Notes: generated by a model from the letters alone, not told the origin. Positions 27,828-40,083 are shown, counted from the stretch's first letter. The stretch: 64,000 nt of DNA from Pandoraea terrae (GCF_902459695.1 NZ_CABPRZ010000010.1:124001-188000), one strand, 5' to 3'. A program made the numbers and translations.

Positions 27828-28462
27828 GCTGGCGATGCCGGCGGCAACACGCTGGAAGGGGGGCGGGGCGCCGACGTCATGGAGGGGCGGACAGGAGACG
27901 ACACGTACATCGTTGACAATTGGGGCGACGTCATCAAGGAATTGGCGGGCGGCGGGTACGATACCGTCAAGTCGAGTCTGAGCTATACGTTGCCGGATGA
28001 AGTTGAGGCGCTGGTGTTGACCGGGCGCGCTCCCATCAACGGTACCGGCAACCGCAAGGCCAATCGCCTTGCAGGAAATGACGCGGACAACGTGTTGGAC
28101 GGCGGTGCCGGCGCAGACGTACTGGCCGGCGGAAAGGGGAACGATACGTACGTTGTCGACAACACCTCGGATCGCGTCGTGGAGCGCGACGGTGAAGGTG
28201 CGGACACCGTTCGTGCCTCGGTGTCCTTCACGCTCGGCGATCACCTCGAGACCCTCACCTTGACGGGCGATGCTTACATCAATGGCACGGGCAATGCGCT
28301 CAACAATCGATTGGTCGGAAATTACGGGAACAATCGGTTGCTCGGTGGGGCGGGTGATGACGTGTTGGACCCAGGGCCCGGTGATGACTATCTGGTGGGC
28401 GGCCCAGGCTCAGATACCTATTTGGTCGGCCGGGGATGGGGGCACGACACGATCTTCAATCA
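27828..28462 (+). repeat. RTX repeats, block 4, with interleaved beta-strand units
   Basis: Two units of the type GNDTYVVDN...DTVRASVSFTL alternate with nonapeptides (GGRGADVME, GGAGADVLA, GGAGDDVLD, GGPGSDTYL). The following C-terminal segment (DLEISVVGTRDGATVRNWY, DQLVSAMAAF) is the RTX-associated domain found before type I secretion signals. Confidence 0.88.
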
Positions 28463-28947
28463 CGACGCGGGCGAAAACAAAAGCGACGTTCTGCAGTTCG
28501 CTTTCAACGTCGCTTCCGACCAGATCTGGTTTCGCCGCGCCGGCGACGACCTTGAAATCAGTGTGGTGGGGACCCGTGATGGGGCGACTGTCCGCAATTG
28601 GTATGCGGGCGAAGCGTTCCATCTCGACCAGATAAAGTCAGCGGACCGCAAGACGCTGACCGATAGCCAGGTCGACCAACTGGTGAGTGCGATGGCAGCG
28701 TTTTCGCCACCGGTCGCCGGACAGTCCACGCTGCCCGATGACTATCGCACCGCGCTTGCGCCTGTGCTGGCGGCCAGTTGGCAATGATGTAACGCGGCCA
28801 AGCGCGCTTCGGCGCATCCGAACGGCGCGCCTCGCTCTCGGAGCCGGGGCGCGCTGGCGCCGGGCGATGCGGGTCCGGATCGATCAGTCAATGCGGATGC
28901 TTTGCGCGCCATCGTTGGTCATTGACAACCCTCTTCGTTCTCCCTCG

Positions 28948-30300
28948 ATGTTCAAGTCACGAATAAATTTGCGGCGAGGTCTTTTGCCTCACCGCGCAGT
29001 CCATTGGGCAGTTGCAGCCATTTGCGGATTTTTACTGAACTCCGCGATCGCGAGCGATCTGTTGGGTCTCTATCGCGATGCATTGCGTTTCGACCCACAG
29101 TTTTCCAGTGCCCGGGCCGCGCATGCGGCGAGCCATGAAGCGTTGCCGCAGGCGCGCGCGCGGTTGCTGCCGTCCCTGGACATACGCGGGCATGTCATGC
29201 GGGGGAGCGATATCAACGCCTATGCGGCTGACCGCAACCAGAAAACCTCCGGATATACGGTCTCGTTGAAACAGCCCTTGTTTCACTGGGGAGACTGGCA
29301 AACCTATCAGCAGGGAAAGCTCGCAGCGGTAAAGGCTGACATTGCGTTGGCCCAGGCGAATCAGGATCTGATGCTTCGCGTATCCGAGGCCTATTTCGAA
29401 CTGCTGGTGGCGCAAGACGTCGCATCGCTAGCGCAGGCTCACCTCGCGGCCGTCGCGGAGCAATTGGCGCAGGCCTCTGCGGGGGCGCGTTTGGGCAATG
29501 CCACGATCGTCGACGTCCATGAGGCACAGGCGACCTGCGATCAGGCGATGGCCGACGAGATCGACGCCCGGGGCGTGCTCGAGGTGCGGCGTAGCGCGCT
29601 GGCTGCCATTGTTGGCCGCGACATTGACGCCGTCGATTCGCTGCGCTCAATGATTTCGCTGCCGCGGCCGATACCCGGCGAGTCCGGCGCATGGATTGCC
29701 CGGGCTGAGCTTCAGGCGTACGGCGTTCAACTGGGTGAGGTAACGCTTGAAACGGCGCGGCGAGAAACCGCCAAGGCACGTGCCGGGCACCTGCCGAACA
29801 TCGATCTGGTGGCAAGCCGTGAGCGTCAGCATCGCGACGGTGGTGCGCCTTACTGGGGCGGTAGAAGAGACGCCAGCCAGATAGGCGTTCAGATCCAGAT
29901 CCCGATTTTCGCCGGGTTTGCGGTGCAAAGTCGTGTTCGGGAGACGGCGGCGCTGGTCGAGAAGGCGAGGGACGAGTTGACGTATGCGCAGCGTACAGCG
30001 GGTCTCGAGGCGCGAAAAGCCCATGTGGGTGTGACCACGGGATTGATGCGCGTCGCCGCCCTCGAAGCGGCTGAGGCTTCCGCCCGGACGGCATTTGAGT
30101 CAAACCGGTTCGGGTATCAGCATCATGTTCGCCCGAACGTCGACGTGCTTAACGCGCAGTACAAGCTGTATCGCGTGCGTCGAGAACTGGCTCAGGCGCG
30201 GTACCGTACGTTGTTGGAAAGTTTGAGGCTGAAGGCCAGTACCGCTTCGCTGGACGAGGCTGACATCGCCGCCATGGGGCGTTTGTTATCCCGCTCGTAG
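28948..30300 (+). CDS. TolC-family outer membrane channel of the type I secretion system
   Basis: A 450-residue outer membrane efflux protein. A signal peptide ends near residue 36 (NSAIA/SD). The two outer-membrane-efflux repeats follow, with SDLLGLYRDALRFDPQF, TLKQPLFHWGDW-like strand SLKQPLFHWGDW and QIQIPIFAGFAVQSRV. With hlyB and hlyD it completes the tripartite exporter. Start codon is uncertain: ATG 28948 gives a clean signal peptide, while in-frame ATG 28891 would add 19 residues; neither has a good ribosome binding site. It lies 160 bases downstream of the RTX gene and ends before a bidirectional terminator. Confidence 0.92.
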   Translation: MFKSRINLRRGLLPHRAVHWAVAAICGFLLNSAIASDLLGLYRDALRFDPQFSSARAAHAASHEALPQARARLLPSLDIRGHVMRGSDINAYAADRNQKTSGYTVSLKQPLFHWGDWQTYQQGKLAAVKADIALAQANQDLMLRVSEAYFELLVAQDVASLAQAHLAAVAEQLAQASAGARLGNATIVDVHEAQATCDQAMADEIDARGVLEVRRSALAAIVGRDIDAVDSLRSMISLPRPIPGESGAWIARAELQAYGVQLGEVTLETARRETAKARAGHLPNIDLVASRERQHRDGGAPYWGGRRDASQIGVQIQIPIFAGFAVQSRVRETAALVEKARDELTYAQRTAGLEARKAHVGVTTGLMRVAALEAAEASARTAFESNRFGYQHHVRPNVDVLNAQYKLYRVRRELAQARYRTLLESLRLKASTASLDEADIAAMGRLLSRS

Positions 30301-30394
30301 CGGATTGCCTTCGATGCGGTGCGTGTGGATGTCGCTCGCCGACAAAATCACCCTGCAAAGACTTCCATGACGGCATCGCATTCATCAGGCGAAA

Positions 30395-30435
30395 AAAAGC
30401 CCGGCAGCGTGCATTTCACACGCGGCCGGGCTTTT
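30395..30435. terminator. Bidirectional terminator between tolC-like gene and acnA
   Basis: An 11-bp outer stem (AAAAGCCCGGC / GCCGGGCTTTT) plus an inner GCGTG/CACGC stem. On the minus strand it ends in an eight-T tract, ideal for acnA; on the plus strand the T-tract is four bases. Confidence 0.88.
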
Positions 30436-30489
30436 CCATGAAGCGACTGCGCCGGTGACCCGAAGGACCCCGGCGCCTGCGAGCAGCGC

Positions 30490-33195
<2,706 letters not shown>

Positions 33196-33464
33196 GATCT
33201 TTCCTTGAGTGATACAGAAAAACGAAGCGAGTGGTTCCTGTGAGGGATGGGGGCCTGGTTTACGCGCAATCTGGCGACGGCTGAATCGCGCGCAGGTCGT
33301 CGGAGCGATGCACAGACATCGCCCCGGGATTCCGATTGTCCTGCGGCCCCTTCTTGTCGTTGACGCCAACGGCCGCAGCCCATGCACACGATGAATCACG
33401 GGTGAGGGCGGCGGCGGCAGACATGACGTAGGCTGGGTGATCCGGCAAAGACAATAAAAACGGC

Positions 33465-33932
33465 TTACTTCAACAACTCATTCGACTGGGTCGGCGCCTT
33501 GGCGGCGTCGTCGGTCATCGCCTGCGTCTTGCACTCGTCGGCCAGGCGGCCGTGTTCGCGGTGCGAGAACAGCATGGCCTTCGACGGAATCACGACGAGG
33601 TCCAGACCGCTGGCGGCGTCATAGAAGCGGTCGGCGCCGGTCGTGGTCGTCTGGCGCGGCAGCTTGTAGTTCTTGCCTTTCCAGGCCATGGTCAGCACGG
33701 CGTCGCGCTTCATGTTGCCGGCGATGTTCAGCTTTTCGTTTTCGGCGCAGCTCCACAACTCGGCGCCTTCCGGCACCGGGTCTTCCTTGGCCACAGCAGC
33801 TTTTTTGGCCGGCGCCTTTTTCTTCGGTGCGGCGTGCTTGGCGGTGCTGCTGCTCGCTTCGGCTGCCACGGCAGGGGGCAACGCGGCCACCGAGAACATG
33901 GCCAAGAGTGCGGTCAGACAAAGCTTTTTCAT
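33465..33932 (-). CDS. Exported protein with MliC/PliC-like lysozyme-inhibitor domain
   Basis: A 155-residue protein. It has a Sec signal peptide ([20 protein letters not shown], cleavage near AVAA/EA) and no lipobox. A Lys/Ala/Pro-rich linker (about 30-50) follows. The C-terminal domain (about 58-138) has one Cys at each end (WSCAENE and ADECKT) and strands of the MliC pattern ([18 protein letters not shown]). MliC proteins bind the active site of C-type lysozyme; here the similarity is moderate and judged by eye. It is a single gene upstream of acnA's promoter region on the same strand. Confidence 0.6.
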   Translation of the reverse strand: MKKLCLTALLAMFSVAALPPAVAAEASSSTAKHAAPKKKAPAKKAAVAKEDPVPEGAELWSCAENEKLNIAGNMKRDAVLTMAWKGKNYKLPRQTTTTGADRFYDAASGLDLVVIPSKAMLFSHREHGRLADECKTQAMTDDAAKAPTQSNELLK

Positions 33933-34237
33933 GGTGAATCTCCTGTATTGAGGGGCGACAAAGCGCCGATTATCTTACGAACCGGCCGGGCGTCGTCGTC
34001 ACCATACAAATTTTTTCATTTCAGGGGAGATCGGGGTACATGAAAGGCCGGATGCTGGGCAAAACGAACCGAAAGGGTTACCGTCGCAGCAGGCGGCTGG
34101 CAGCGCCAAAACGGTGGCGGCGGTCGGTTGCGCGGTGCGGGTGATTCGCTTTGCCAAGAAAACGGTCGGGTTCATGACGGCGGGTGGGGTAGGGTCTGCG
34201 GCCGGCGCAAGCGCCGGCCGGATACGACATTCAGCGA
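33933..34237. other. Intergenic region between the MliC-like gene and mdh
   Basis: About 305 bases with no supported gene. Near mdh there is an 8-bp perfect inverted repeat, GCCGGCGC-AA-GCGCCGGC, at 34201-34218. It may act as the mdh 3' hairpin, although no T-tract follows. The rest should carry the promoter of the MliC-like gene. Confidence 0.5.
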
Positions 34238-35221
34238 TTAACCAAGCAGATGGGCCACGCCGTCACGCTCTTCCTGCAGTTCCTGCAGGGTGAAGTCCAT
34301 GCGCTCACGCGAGAACGCATCGATTTCCAAGCCTTCGACGCGCTTGTACTCGCCGTTTTCGCAGGTGACCGGCACGCCGTAGACGATGTCTTCCGGAATG
34401 CCGTACGAGCCATCCGACGGAATACCCATCGTGACCCACTTGCCGTTCGTGCCGAGGACCCAGTCACGGACGTGGTCGATGGCGGCGTTGGCGGCCGAGG
34501 CAGCCGACGACAGGCCACGCGCTTCGATGATCGCACCGCCGCGCTTGCCCACGGTCGGGATGAACACGTCCTTGTTCCACGCTTCGTCGTTGATCAGTGC
34601 CTTGACGCCCTGGCCGTCGATCGTGGCGAAACGGTAGTCGGGGTACATCGTCGGCGAGTGGTTGCCCCACACGGCCAGCTTTTCGATGCCGGCGACAGCC
34701 TTGCCCGTCTTCGACGCGATTTGCGACAGGGCACGGTTGTGGTCCAGGCGCAGCATGGCGGTGAAGTTCTTCTTCGGCAGATCCGGCGCCGACTTCATGG
34801 CGATGTAGGCGTTCGTGTTGGCCGGGTTGCCGACCACCAGGACCTTCACGTCGCGCTTGGCGACTTCGTTCAGGGCCTTGCCCTGAACCGTGAAGATTTC
34901 GGCGTTGGCTTGCAGCAGGTCCTTGCGTTCCATGCCTTTGCTGCGCGGACGTGCGCCGACGAGCAGGGCAACGTCGATATCCTTGAAGGCGACCTTCGGG
35001 TCGTCAGTGATGACAACGCCCTGCAGCAGCGGGAAGGCGCAGTCTTCCAGTTCCATCACGACGCCCTTGACGGCGGCTTGCGCTTGCGGGAGGTCGAGCA
35101 GTTGCAGGATGACGGGCTGGTCCTTGCCGAGCATGTCGCCATTGGCGATGCGGAACAGCAGGGAGTAGCCGATTTGGCCAGCGGCGCCGGTGACGGCGAC
35201 ACGCATTGCGGGTTTTGCCAT
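34238..35221 (-). CDS. mdh: Malate dehydrogenase
   Basis: A 327-residue NAD-dependent malate dehydrogenase of the TCA cycle. The N-terminal [19 protein letters not shown] is the NAD fold, [15 protein letters not shown] carries the mobile-loop substrate arginines, LDHNRALSQ and the catalytic His in [11 protein letters not shown] are present. This is the cytosolic-type (about 327 residues) enzyme common in betaproteobacteria. The start is the ATG complementary to 35219-35221, with GGAGA at good distance. It is divergent from the GntR regulator, so both share the operator region around 35476-35495. Confidence 0.97.
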   Translation of the reverse strand: MAKPAMRVAVTGAAGQIGYSLLFRIANGDMLGKDQPVILQLLDLPQAQAAVKGVVMELEDCAFPLLQGVVITDDPKVAFKDIDVALLVGARPRSKGMERKDLLQANAEIFTVQGKALNEVAKRDVKVLVVGNPANTNAYIAMKSAPDLPKKNFTAMLRLDHNRALSQIASKTGKAVAGIEKLAVWGNHSPTMYPDYRFATIDGQGVKALINDEAWNKDVFIPTVGKRGGAIIEARGLSSAASAANAAIDHVRDWVLGTNGKWVTMGIPSDGSYGIPEDIVYGVPVTCENGEYKRVEGLEIDAFSRERMDFTLQELQEERDGVAHLLG

Positions 35222-35551
35222 GAGAATTTCTCCAGACGTGTACAAATTCCTGCGAAGCTCATTGAAGGCTCGCCGTCCGGGTGGCATTCGCCAGGCCGTA
35301 CTGACAGCGCCGCGTCACATGAAGCTCCTAAAATTCCTTTGCGAACGGAAGCTTGCGGGCTGCCGGGGGAGTGCTGCCGTAAAATGGCGGCGACAGGCCT
35401 TGCCTCGCCGCGGCTGCAGGGCCCCATTAGCCCGCGTCAGTGTAGGAGTCGGCAAGACGAATGTCAACTGTATCTTATGTCTTATATAAGACATAGGATT
35501 ATTGCTGTTATTCGATGGACGGATGTCCCGGTTTGTGGTCAAATCCGCGTC
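35222..35551. other. Divergent promoter region of mdh and the GntR regulator
   Basis: About 330 bases without a gene between two divergent starts. It holds the 20-bp palindrome at 35476-35495, placed 56 bases before the regulator start. The part near mdh (35222-35440) is GC-rich with no other clear motif. Confidence 0.6.
35476..35495. promoter_or_regulatory. Perfect 20-bp palindrome, probable GntR-family operator
   Basis: TATGTCTTAT followed by its exact reverse complement ATAAGACATA. It lies between mdh and the GntR gene. The core GTCTTATATAAGAC has the shape of HutC/FadR-type GntR sites, so autoregulation and control of mdh are likely but inferred. Confidence 0.7.
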
Positions 35552-36382
35552 ATGAATGCGAATGTCCGCGACACATCCAGCAGCAACGCACCTGTCGATG
35601 CCGGTACCCGGCAGGAAGGCGCGCGTGAAGGGGCGACCCCGGGGGTGACCCCGGCGGCGGGTTCGTCCCCGACATTCAGCCCACTGTACCAGCAGATCAA
35701 GGGGTTGATCACGCAAAGTTTGCAGGCCGGCGAATGGAAGCCGGGCGAGATCATCCCAAGCGAGGTCGAACTGGCCGGCCGCTACAAGGTCAGCCAGGGC
35801 ACCGTGCGCAAGGCGATCGACGAGTTGGCCGCCGACAACCTGCTGGTGCGCCGGCAGGGGCGCGGCACCTTTGTCGCCACCCATCACGAAGACCGCGTCC
35901 AGTTCCGTTTCCTGCGTCTCGCGCCGGACAGCGGCGATCCGCACCATCCCCCGAGCCGCCTGATCGACTGCCGCCGCATGCGCGCGCCGGCGGAAATCGC
36001 GCGTCAGCTCGACCTGCGGGCCGGCGACGGCGTGATCCTGATTCGCCGCATGCTCGATTTCTCGGACCGTCCGACGGTGCTCGACGAGATCTGGCTGCCG
36101 GGATCGCTGTTCCGCGGTCTGACCGCGGAGCGCCTGAATGAATACAAGGGGCCGATGTACGGTCTCTTTGAAGATGAATTCGGTACGCGCATGATCCGCG
36201 CCGTGGAAAAGATCCGTGCGGTGGCGGCGGACGACATGACCGCGGACCTGCTCAAGGTGCCGAAGGGCTTCCCGCTGTTGAGTGTAGAGCGCGTCTCCTA
36301 CACTTATGGGGACAAGCCGGTGGAAGTCCGCCGTGGCTGGTATGTCACCACAGAACATCACTATCAGAACGACTTGAGTTGA
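35552..36382 (+). CDS. GntR family transcriptional regulator (HutC subfamily, UTRA domain)
   Basis: A 276-residue regulator. The first 45 residues are a low-complexity Ala/Gly/Pro/Ser extension. The winged helix follows (about 46-115), with PLYQQIKGLI, GEIIPSEVELAGRYKVSQGTV and VRRQGRGTFVA, all typical of GntR. The UTRA ligand-binding domain covers about 130-270 and ends RRGWYVTTEHHYQ. The ATG at 35552 is the only fitting start. It sits between mdh and sdhC, so it probably controls TCA-cycle genes through the palindrome just upstream; the effector is unknown. Confidence 0.88.
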   Translation: MNANVRDTSSSNAPVDAGTRQEGAREGATPGVTPAAGSSPTFSPLYQQIKGLITQSLQAGEWKPGEIIPSEVELAGRYKVSQGTVRKAIDELAADNLLVRRQGRGTFVATHHEDRVQFRFLRLAPDSGDPHHPPSRLIDCRRMRAPAEIARQLDLRAGDGVILIRRMLDFSDRPTVLDEIWLPGSLFRGLTAERLNEYKGPMYGLFEDEFGTRMIRAVEKIRAVAADDMTADLLKVPKGFPLLSVERVSYTYGDKPVEVRRGWYVTTEHHYQNDLS

Positions 36383-36499
36383 GACGGGCGTGCGGGTGGC
36401 GCCTGCGGGTGAAGGTTCCCGGGGTTTGACTCGTGCATGGTGCAACGCACTAGAAACAGCGCTAAAATCACGGGCTGTTGTAACTACATGGGGTCTAGC

Positions 36500-36913
36500 A
36501 TGGCTGAAGCAGTAAAAAATGAGCGGCCAGTCTACAGGAACATCGGTATCGGACAGATTGTCACGTACCGGCTTCCTCTGGCTGGTATCGTGTCCATCCT
36601 GCACCGGATCAGCGGTGCGATCATGTTCCTTCTCCTGCCGTTCGTTCTGTATCTCTTCGAACAGAGCCTCACGTCCGAACTGAGCTTCGACGTGCTCCGC
36701 GGCATCGCCTCCAACTGGTTTGCCAAGCTTGTGATTCTCGTGCTGGCCTGGGGTTTCCTCCACCACTTCCTGGCCGGCCTGCGCCATCTGCGCATGGATC
36801 TGAATCATGACGCCGTGAGCAAGGAAGGCGGCAAGCGCTCGGCGGTGTCCGTGCTCGCGCTGTCGCTGATCCTGACCGCCGCGGTCGCCCTCAAACTGTT
36901 CGGAGCGTTCTGA
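36500..36913 (+). CDS. sdhC: Succinate dehydrogenase cytochrome b556 subunit
   Basis: A 137-residue membrane anchor of complex II with three transmembrane helices. The family signature RPVYRNIGIGQIVTYRLPLA at the N-terminus, SILHRISGAIMF (quinone-site Ser/Arg) and the heme-ligand His in FLHHFLAGLRHL are visible. ATG 36500 is chosen by family alignment; ATG 36488 is an in-frame alternative. It is the first gene of sdhCDAB and its stop is one base before the sdhD start. Confidence 0.95.
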   Translation: MAEAVKNERPVYRNIGIGQIVTYRLPLAGIVSILHRISGAIMFLLLPFVLYLFEQSLTSELSFDVLRGIASNWFAKLVILVLAWGFLHHFLAGLRHLRMDLNHDAVSKEGGKRSAVSVLALSLILTAAVALKLFGAF

Positions 36914-36914
36914 G

Positions 36915-37280
36915 ATGGCCCACGACAAGATCGGTTCGAAGCGTCTGGTCGTCGGCGCTCACTATGGTATCCGCGACTGGATCGCGCAACGTCTCACGGC
37001 CGTCATCATGGCCGTGTACACGGTGATCCTGCTGGTGTGGTTCTTCCTCGCCAAGGATTTCTCCTATGAAGGCTGGGCCGGCATCTTCGCCCACCAGTGG
37101 ATGAAGCTCGCGACGTTCGTCACGCTGCTCGCGTTGTTCTACCACGCCTGGGTCGGCATTCGGGATATCTGGATGGACTACGTCAAGCCGGCCGGCATCC
37201 GCCTGGCGCTGTATGCATTGACGATCGTCTGGCTGGTCGCATGCGCGGGCTATGCCGCACAGATTCTGTGGAGAGTGTAA
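36915..37280 (+). CDS. sdhD: Succinate dehydrogenase membrane anchor subunit
   Basis: A 121-residue three-helix membrane anchor. It has RLVVGAHYGIRDWIAQRLTA, then the heme-ligand His and DIWMDYVKP motif in HAWVGIRDIWMDY. Together with SdhC it binds heme b and ubiquinone. The ATG is one base after the sdhC stop, and sdhA begins 3 bases after its stop, so translation is coupled. Confidence 0.95.
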   Translation: MAHDKIGSKRLVVGAHYGIRDWIAQRLTAVIMAVYTVILLVWFFLAKDFSYEGWAGIFAHQWMKLATFVTLLALFYHAWVGIRDIWMDYVKPAGIRLALYALTIVWLVACAGYAAQILWRV

Positions 37281-37283
37281 AGA

Positions 37284-39059
37284 ATGGCTGCAATAAAAAA
37301 TTCCCTGCCGCGCCGTCGCTTTGACGTCGTCATCGTGGGCGCAGGCGGTTCCGGCATGCGCGCGTCGCTGCAACTGGCCAAGGCCGGTCTGTCGGTCGCC
37401 GTGCTGTCGAAAGTGTTCCCCACGCGTTCCCATACCGTGGCTGCCCAGGGCGGCATCGGTGCGTCGCTCGGCAACATGAGCGAAGATAATTGGCACTACC
37501 ACTTCTACGACACCATCAAGGGTTCCGACTGGCTCGGCGACCAGGATGCGATCGAGTTCATGTGCCGCCAGGCGCCGAACGCCGTCTATGAGCTTGAGCA
37601 CATGGGCATGCCGTTCGATCGTAATGCAGACGGCACGATTTATCAGCGCCCGTTCGGCGGCCACACGGCCAACTACGGCGAAAAGCCGGTGCAACGCGCT
37701 TGCGCGGCTGCTGACCGTACGGGACATGCGCTGCTGCACACGCTGTATCAACAAAACGTTTCAGCCAAGACGAACTTCTTCGTCGAGTGGATGGCGCTGG
37801 ATCTCATCCGCGACGAATCGGGCGACGTGCTCGGCGTGTCGGCGCTGGAAATGGAGACCGGCGAAGTCTACCTGCTCGAAGGCAAGTGCACGCTGTTCGC
37901 CACGGGCGGCGCAGGCCGTGTCTATGCAGCTTCGACCAACGCCTTCATCAATACCGGTGACGGTCTTGGCATGGCGGCGCGTGCGGGCATTCCGCTCGAA
38001 GACATGGAATTCTGGCAATTCCACCCGACCGGCGTGGCCGGCGCGGGCGTGCTGATCACCGAAGGTGTGCGTGGCGAGGGCGGTATTCTGCGCAACTCGA
38101 ACGGCGAGCGCTTCATGGAGCGCTACGCCCCGACGCTGAAGGATCTGGCGCCGCGTGACTTCGTGTCGCGCTCGATGGACCAGGAAATCAAGGAAGGCCG
38201 CGGCTGTGGTCCGAACAAGGACTACGTGCTGCTCGACCTGTCGCACATCGGCGCCGAGACCATCCTGAAGCGTTTGCCGTCGATTCGCGAAATCGCGCTG
38301 AAGTTCGCGAACGTCGATGCCATCAAGGAACCGATTCCGGTCGTTCCGACGATTCACTACCAGATGGGCGGCATCCCGACCAACTACCATGGTCAGGTGG
38401 TGGTGCAAAAGGGCGGCGAATCAACCCCGGTCAACGGTTTCTATGCCGTCGGCGAATGCTCGTGCGTGTCGGTCCACGGGGCCAACCGCCTGGGTACCAA
38501 CTCGCTGCTCGACCTCGTGGTGTTCGGTCGTGCGGCCGGTAACCACATCATCGACTTCGTGAAGAGCCAAGGCGAGCACAAGCCGCTGCCGGCTGACGCC
38601 GCCGACCGAGCGCTGGCCCGCCTGGCCCGCCTCGATGCCTCGTCGTCGGGCGAGTATGCGCAGGACGTCGCCAACGATATCCGCGCAACGATGCAAAAGC
38701 ACGCTGGCGTGTTCCGTACCTCGGAGTTGCTGGCCGAAGGCGTCACGCAGATCAAGCAGGTCGCCGAGCGCGTGGGCAGTGTCCATCTGAAGGACAAGTC
38801 GAAGGTCTTCAACACGGCCCGCGTGGAAGCGCTGGAAGTCGACAACCTGATCGAAGTGGCCAAGGCCACCATGATTGCTGCCGAAGCCCGCAAGGAAAGC
38901 CGTGGCGCACACGCCCACAGCGATTACCCCGAGCGCGACGATGCCAACTGGATGCGTCACTCGCTGTTCTTCAGCGAAGACAACCGTCTGGAATACAAGC
39001 CGGTGCAGATGAAGCCGCTGACCGTCGACTCGGTTCCGCCCAAGGCGCGGACGTTCTAA
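37284..39059 (+). CDS. sdhA: Succinate dehydrogenase flavoprotein subunit
   Basis: A 591-residue FAD subunit that oxidises succinate to fumarate. The dinucleotide fold VIVGAGGSGMRASLQLA, the covalent-FAD His in SHTVAAQGGIGASLGN, the active-site segments HPTGVAGAGVLITEG and MGGIPTNYHGQV, and NRLGTNSLLDLVVFG are all present. Length matches the family exactly. It is third in the sdhCDAB operon with a 3-base gap to sdhD and 12 bases to sdhB. Confidence 0.98.
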   Translation: MAAIKNSLPRRRFDVVIVGAGGSGMRASLQLAKAGLSVAVLSKVFPTRSHTVAAQGGIGASLGNMSEDNWHYHFYDTIKGSDWLGDQDAIEFMCRQAPNAVYELEHMGMPFDRNADGTIYQRPFGGHTANYGEKPVQRACAAADRTGHALLHTLYQQNVSAKTNFFVEWMALDLIRDESGDVLGVSALEMETGEVYLLEGKCTLFATGGAGRVYAASTNAFINTGDGLGMAARAGIPLEDMEFWQFHPTGVAGAGVLITEGVRGEGGILRNSNGERFMERYAPTLKDLAPRDFVSRSMDQEIKEGRGCGPNKDYVLLDLSHIGAETILKRLPSIREIALKFANVDAIKEPIPVVPTIHYQMGGIPTNYHGQVVVQKGGESTPVNGFYAVGECSCVSVHGANRLGTNSLLDLVVFGRAAGNHIIDFVKSQGEHKPLPADAADRALARLARLDASSSGEYAQDVANDIRATMQKHAGVFRTSELLAEGVTQIKQVAERVGSVHLKDKSKVFNTARVEALEVDNLIEVAKATMIAAEARKESRGAHAHSDYPERDDANWMRHSLFFSEDNRLEYKPVQMKPLTVDSVPPKARTF

Positions 39060-39071
39060 GGGATTCGCAAC

Positions 39072-39773
39072 ATGAAACGTATTTTCGAAGTTTACCGCTA
39101 CGATCCGGACAAGGACGCAGCACCGTACATGCAGACCTACGAGGTCGAACTCGACGGTCACGAGCGCATGCTGCTCGACGCGCTGGTCAAGCTGAAGAAG
39201 CTCGACGAAGGCATCGCTTTCCGTCGCTCGTGCCGTGAAGGCGTGTGCGGTTCGGACGCCATGAACATCAATGGCAAAAACGGCCTGGCGTGTCTGACCA
39301 ACATGAATGAGCTGCCGAACAAGATCGTGCTCAAGCCGCTGCCGGGGCTGCCCGTGGTCCGCGACCTGATCGTCGACATGACGCACTTCTTCAACCAGTA
39401 CCACTCGATCAAGCCGTTCCTGATCAACGACGAGCCGCCGCCCGAGAAGGAGCGCCTGCAGTCGCCGGAAGAGCGCGACGAGCTGGACGGTCTGTACGAG
39501 TGTATTCTGTGCGCATCGTGCTCGACGTCGTGCCCGAGCTTCTGGTGGAATCCGGACAAGTTCGTCGGCCCGGCCGGTCTGCTGCAGGCTTACCGCTTCA
39601 TTGCGGACAGCCGCGACCGCGCCACCGGCGAGCGTCTTGATAACCTGGAAGACCCGTATCGCCTGTTCCGTTGCCACACGATCATGAACTGCGTGGACGT
39701 GTGCCCGAAGGGTCTGAACCCGACCAAAGCCATCGGCAAGATCAAAGAGCTGATGGTGCGTCGTACGGTCTGA
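39072..39773 (+). CDS. sdhB: Succinate dehydrogenase iron-sulfur subunit
   Basis: A 233-residue electron-transfer subunit with three clusters. The plant-type [2Fe-2S] ligands are in [15 protein letters not shown] and GLAC; the [4Fe-4S] and [3Fe-4S] ligands are in [16 protein letters not shown] and [16 protein letters not shown]. It passes electrons from SdhA to quinone. The gene follows sdhA by 12 bases and precedes sdhE by 9 bases. Confidence 0.98.
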   Translation: MKRIFEVYRYDPDKDAAPYMQTYEVELDGHERMLLDALVKLKKLDEGIAFRRSCREGVCGSDAMNINGKNGLACLTNMNELPNKIVLKPLPGLPVVRDLIVDMTHFFNQYHSIKPFLINDEPPPEKERLQSPEERDELDGLYECILCASCSTSCPSFWWNPDKFVGPAGLLQAYRFIADSRDRATGERLDNLEDPYRLFRCHTIMNCVDVCPKGLNPTKAIGKIKELMVRRTV

Positions 39774-39782
39774 CGATTGCCC

Positions 39783-40055
39783 ATGACGTCGGACAACCAT
39801 CAGGATGATCCGCTCAAGCGCGCCCGCCTTCGCTGGCGGGCGCGCCGTGGACTGGTCGAGAACGACATCATCCTTGAGCGATTTTTCGCCAGGTACGAAG
39901 CGTCGCTTACGGACGATGACGTGGGTGCCCTGACCCAACTGCTCGATTTGAGCGACAACGATTTGATGGATCTGCTGCTAGCGCGTAAAGAGCCCGAAGC
40001 GGATCTGGACGGGCCGGACGTGCGGCGCCTGCTGGCGCTCCTGCGTGCCGTGTAG
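39783..40055 (+). CDS. sdhE: FAD assembly factor SdhE
   Basis: A 90-residue protein of the SdhE/YgfY (SDH5, DUF339) family. The RRGLVENDIILERFF segment corresponds to the RGxxExD motif needed for flavinylation of SdhA. It is encoded directly after sdhB, as expected for a dedicated assembly factor. ATG 39783 is preferred over TTG 39777 on family length. gltA follows after 28 bases. Confidence 0.92.
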   Translation: MTSDNHQDDPLKRARLRWRARRGLVENDIILERFFARYEASLTDDDVGALTQLLDLSDNDLMDLLLARKEPEADLDGPDVRRLLALLRAV

Positions 40056-40083
40056 GGTTTAAGATTTTTTTTGAGGAAGCGTT

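Larger units (their letters stand above)
22007..28787 (+). pseudogene. Giant RTX protein with LysM, EF-hand-like, subtilisin and P domains; frameshifted
   Basis: Two frames (22007-25366 and the in-frame part from about 25279 to 28787) make one gene of about 2259 codons once one base of the G7 run 25273-25279 is removed. Order of parts: glycine-rich hydrophobic segment (about residues 80-125), LysM (225-270), Asp-rich EF-hand/dockerin-like loops (about 395-530), RTX block (636-820), cadherin-like segment (about 880-975), S8 peptidase (about 1005-1330) with E1026 at the Asp position, H1074, N1169 and S1252, P domain (about 1366-1474), three more RTX blocks and a C-terminal RTX-associated domain. 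AAGGA precedes ATG 22007. It is the obvious substrate of the adjacent exporter. The frameshift may be real, phase-variable or a sequencing error. Confidence 0.88.

Noticed and set aside
34201-34218. GCCGGCGC-AA-GCGCCGGC as a terminator of mdh
   Set aside because: The stem is strong but no T-tract follows on the mdh strand, so it is recorded only as an inverted repeat in the intergenic note.
35315-36928. 537-codon minus-strand open frame over the GntR gene and sdhC
   Set aside because: Both plus-strand genes have clear domains; the minus frame has no ribosome binding site or family signature.
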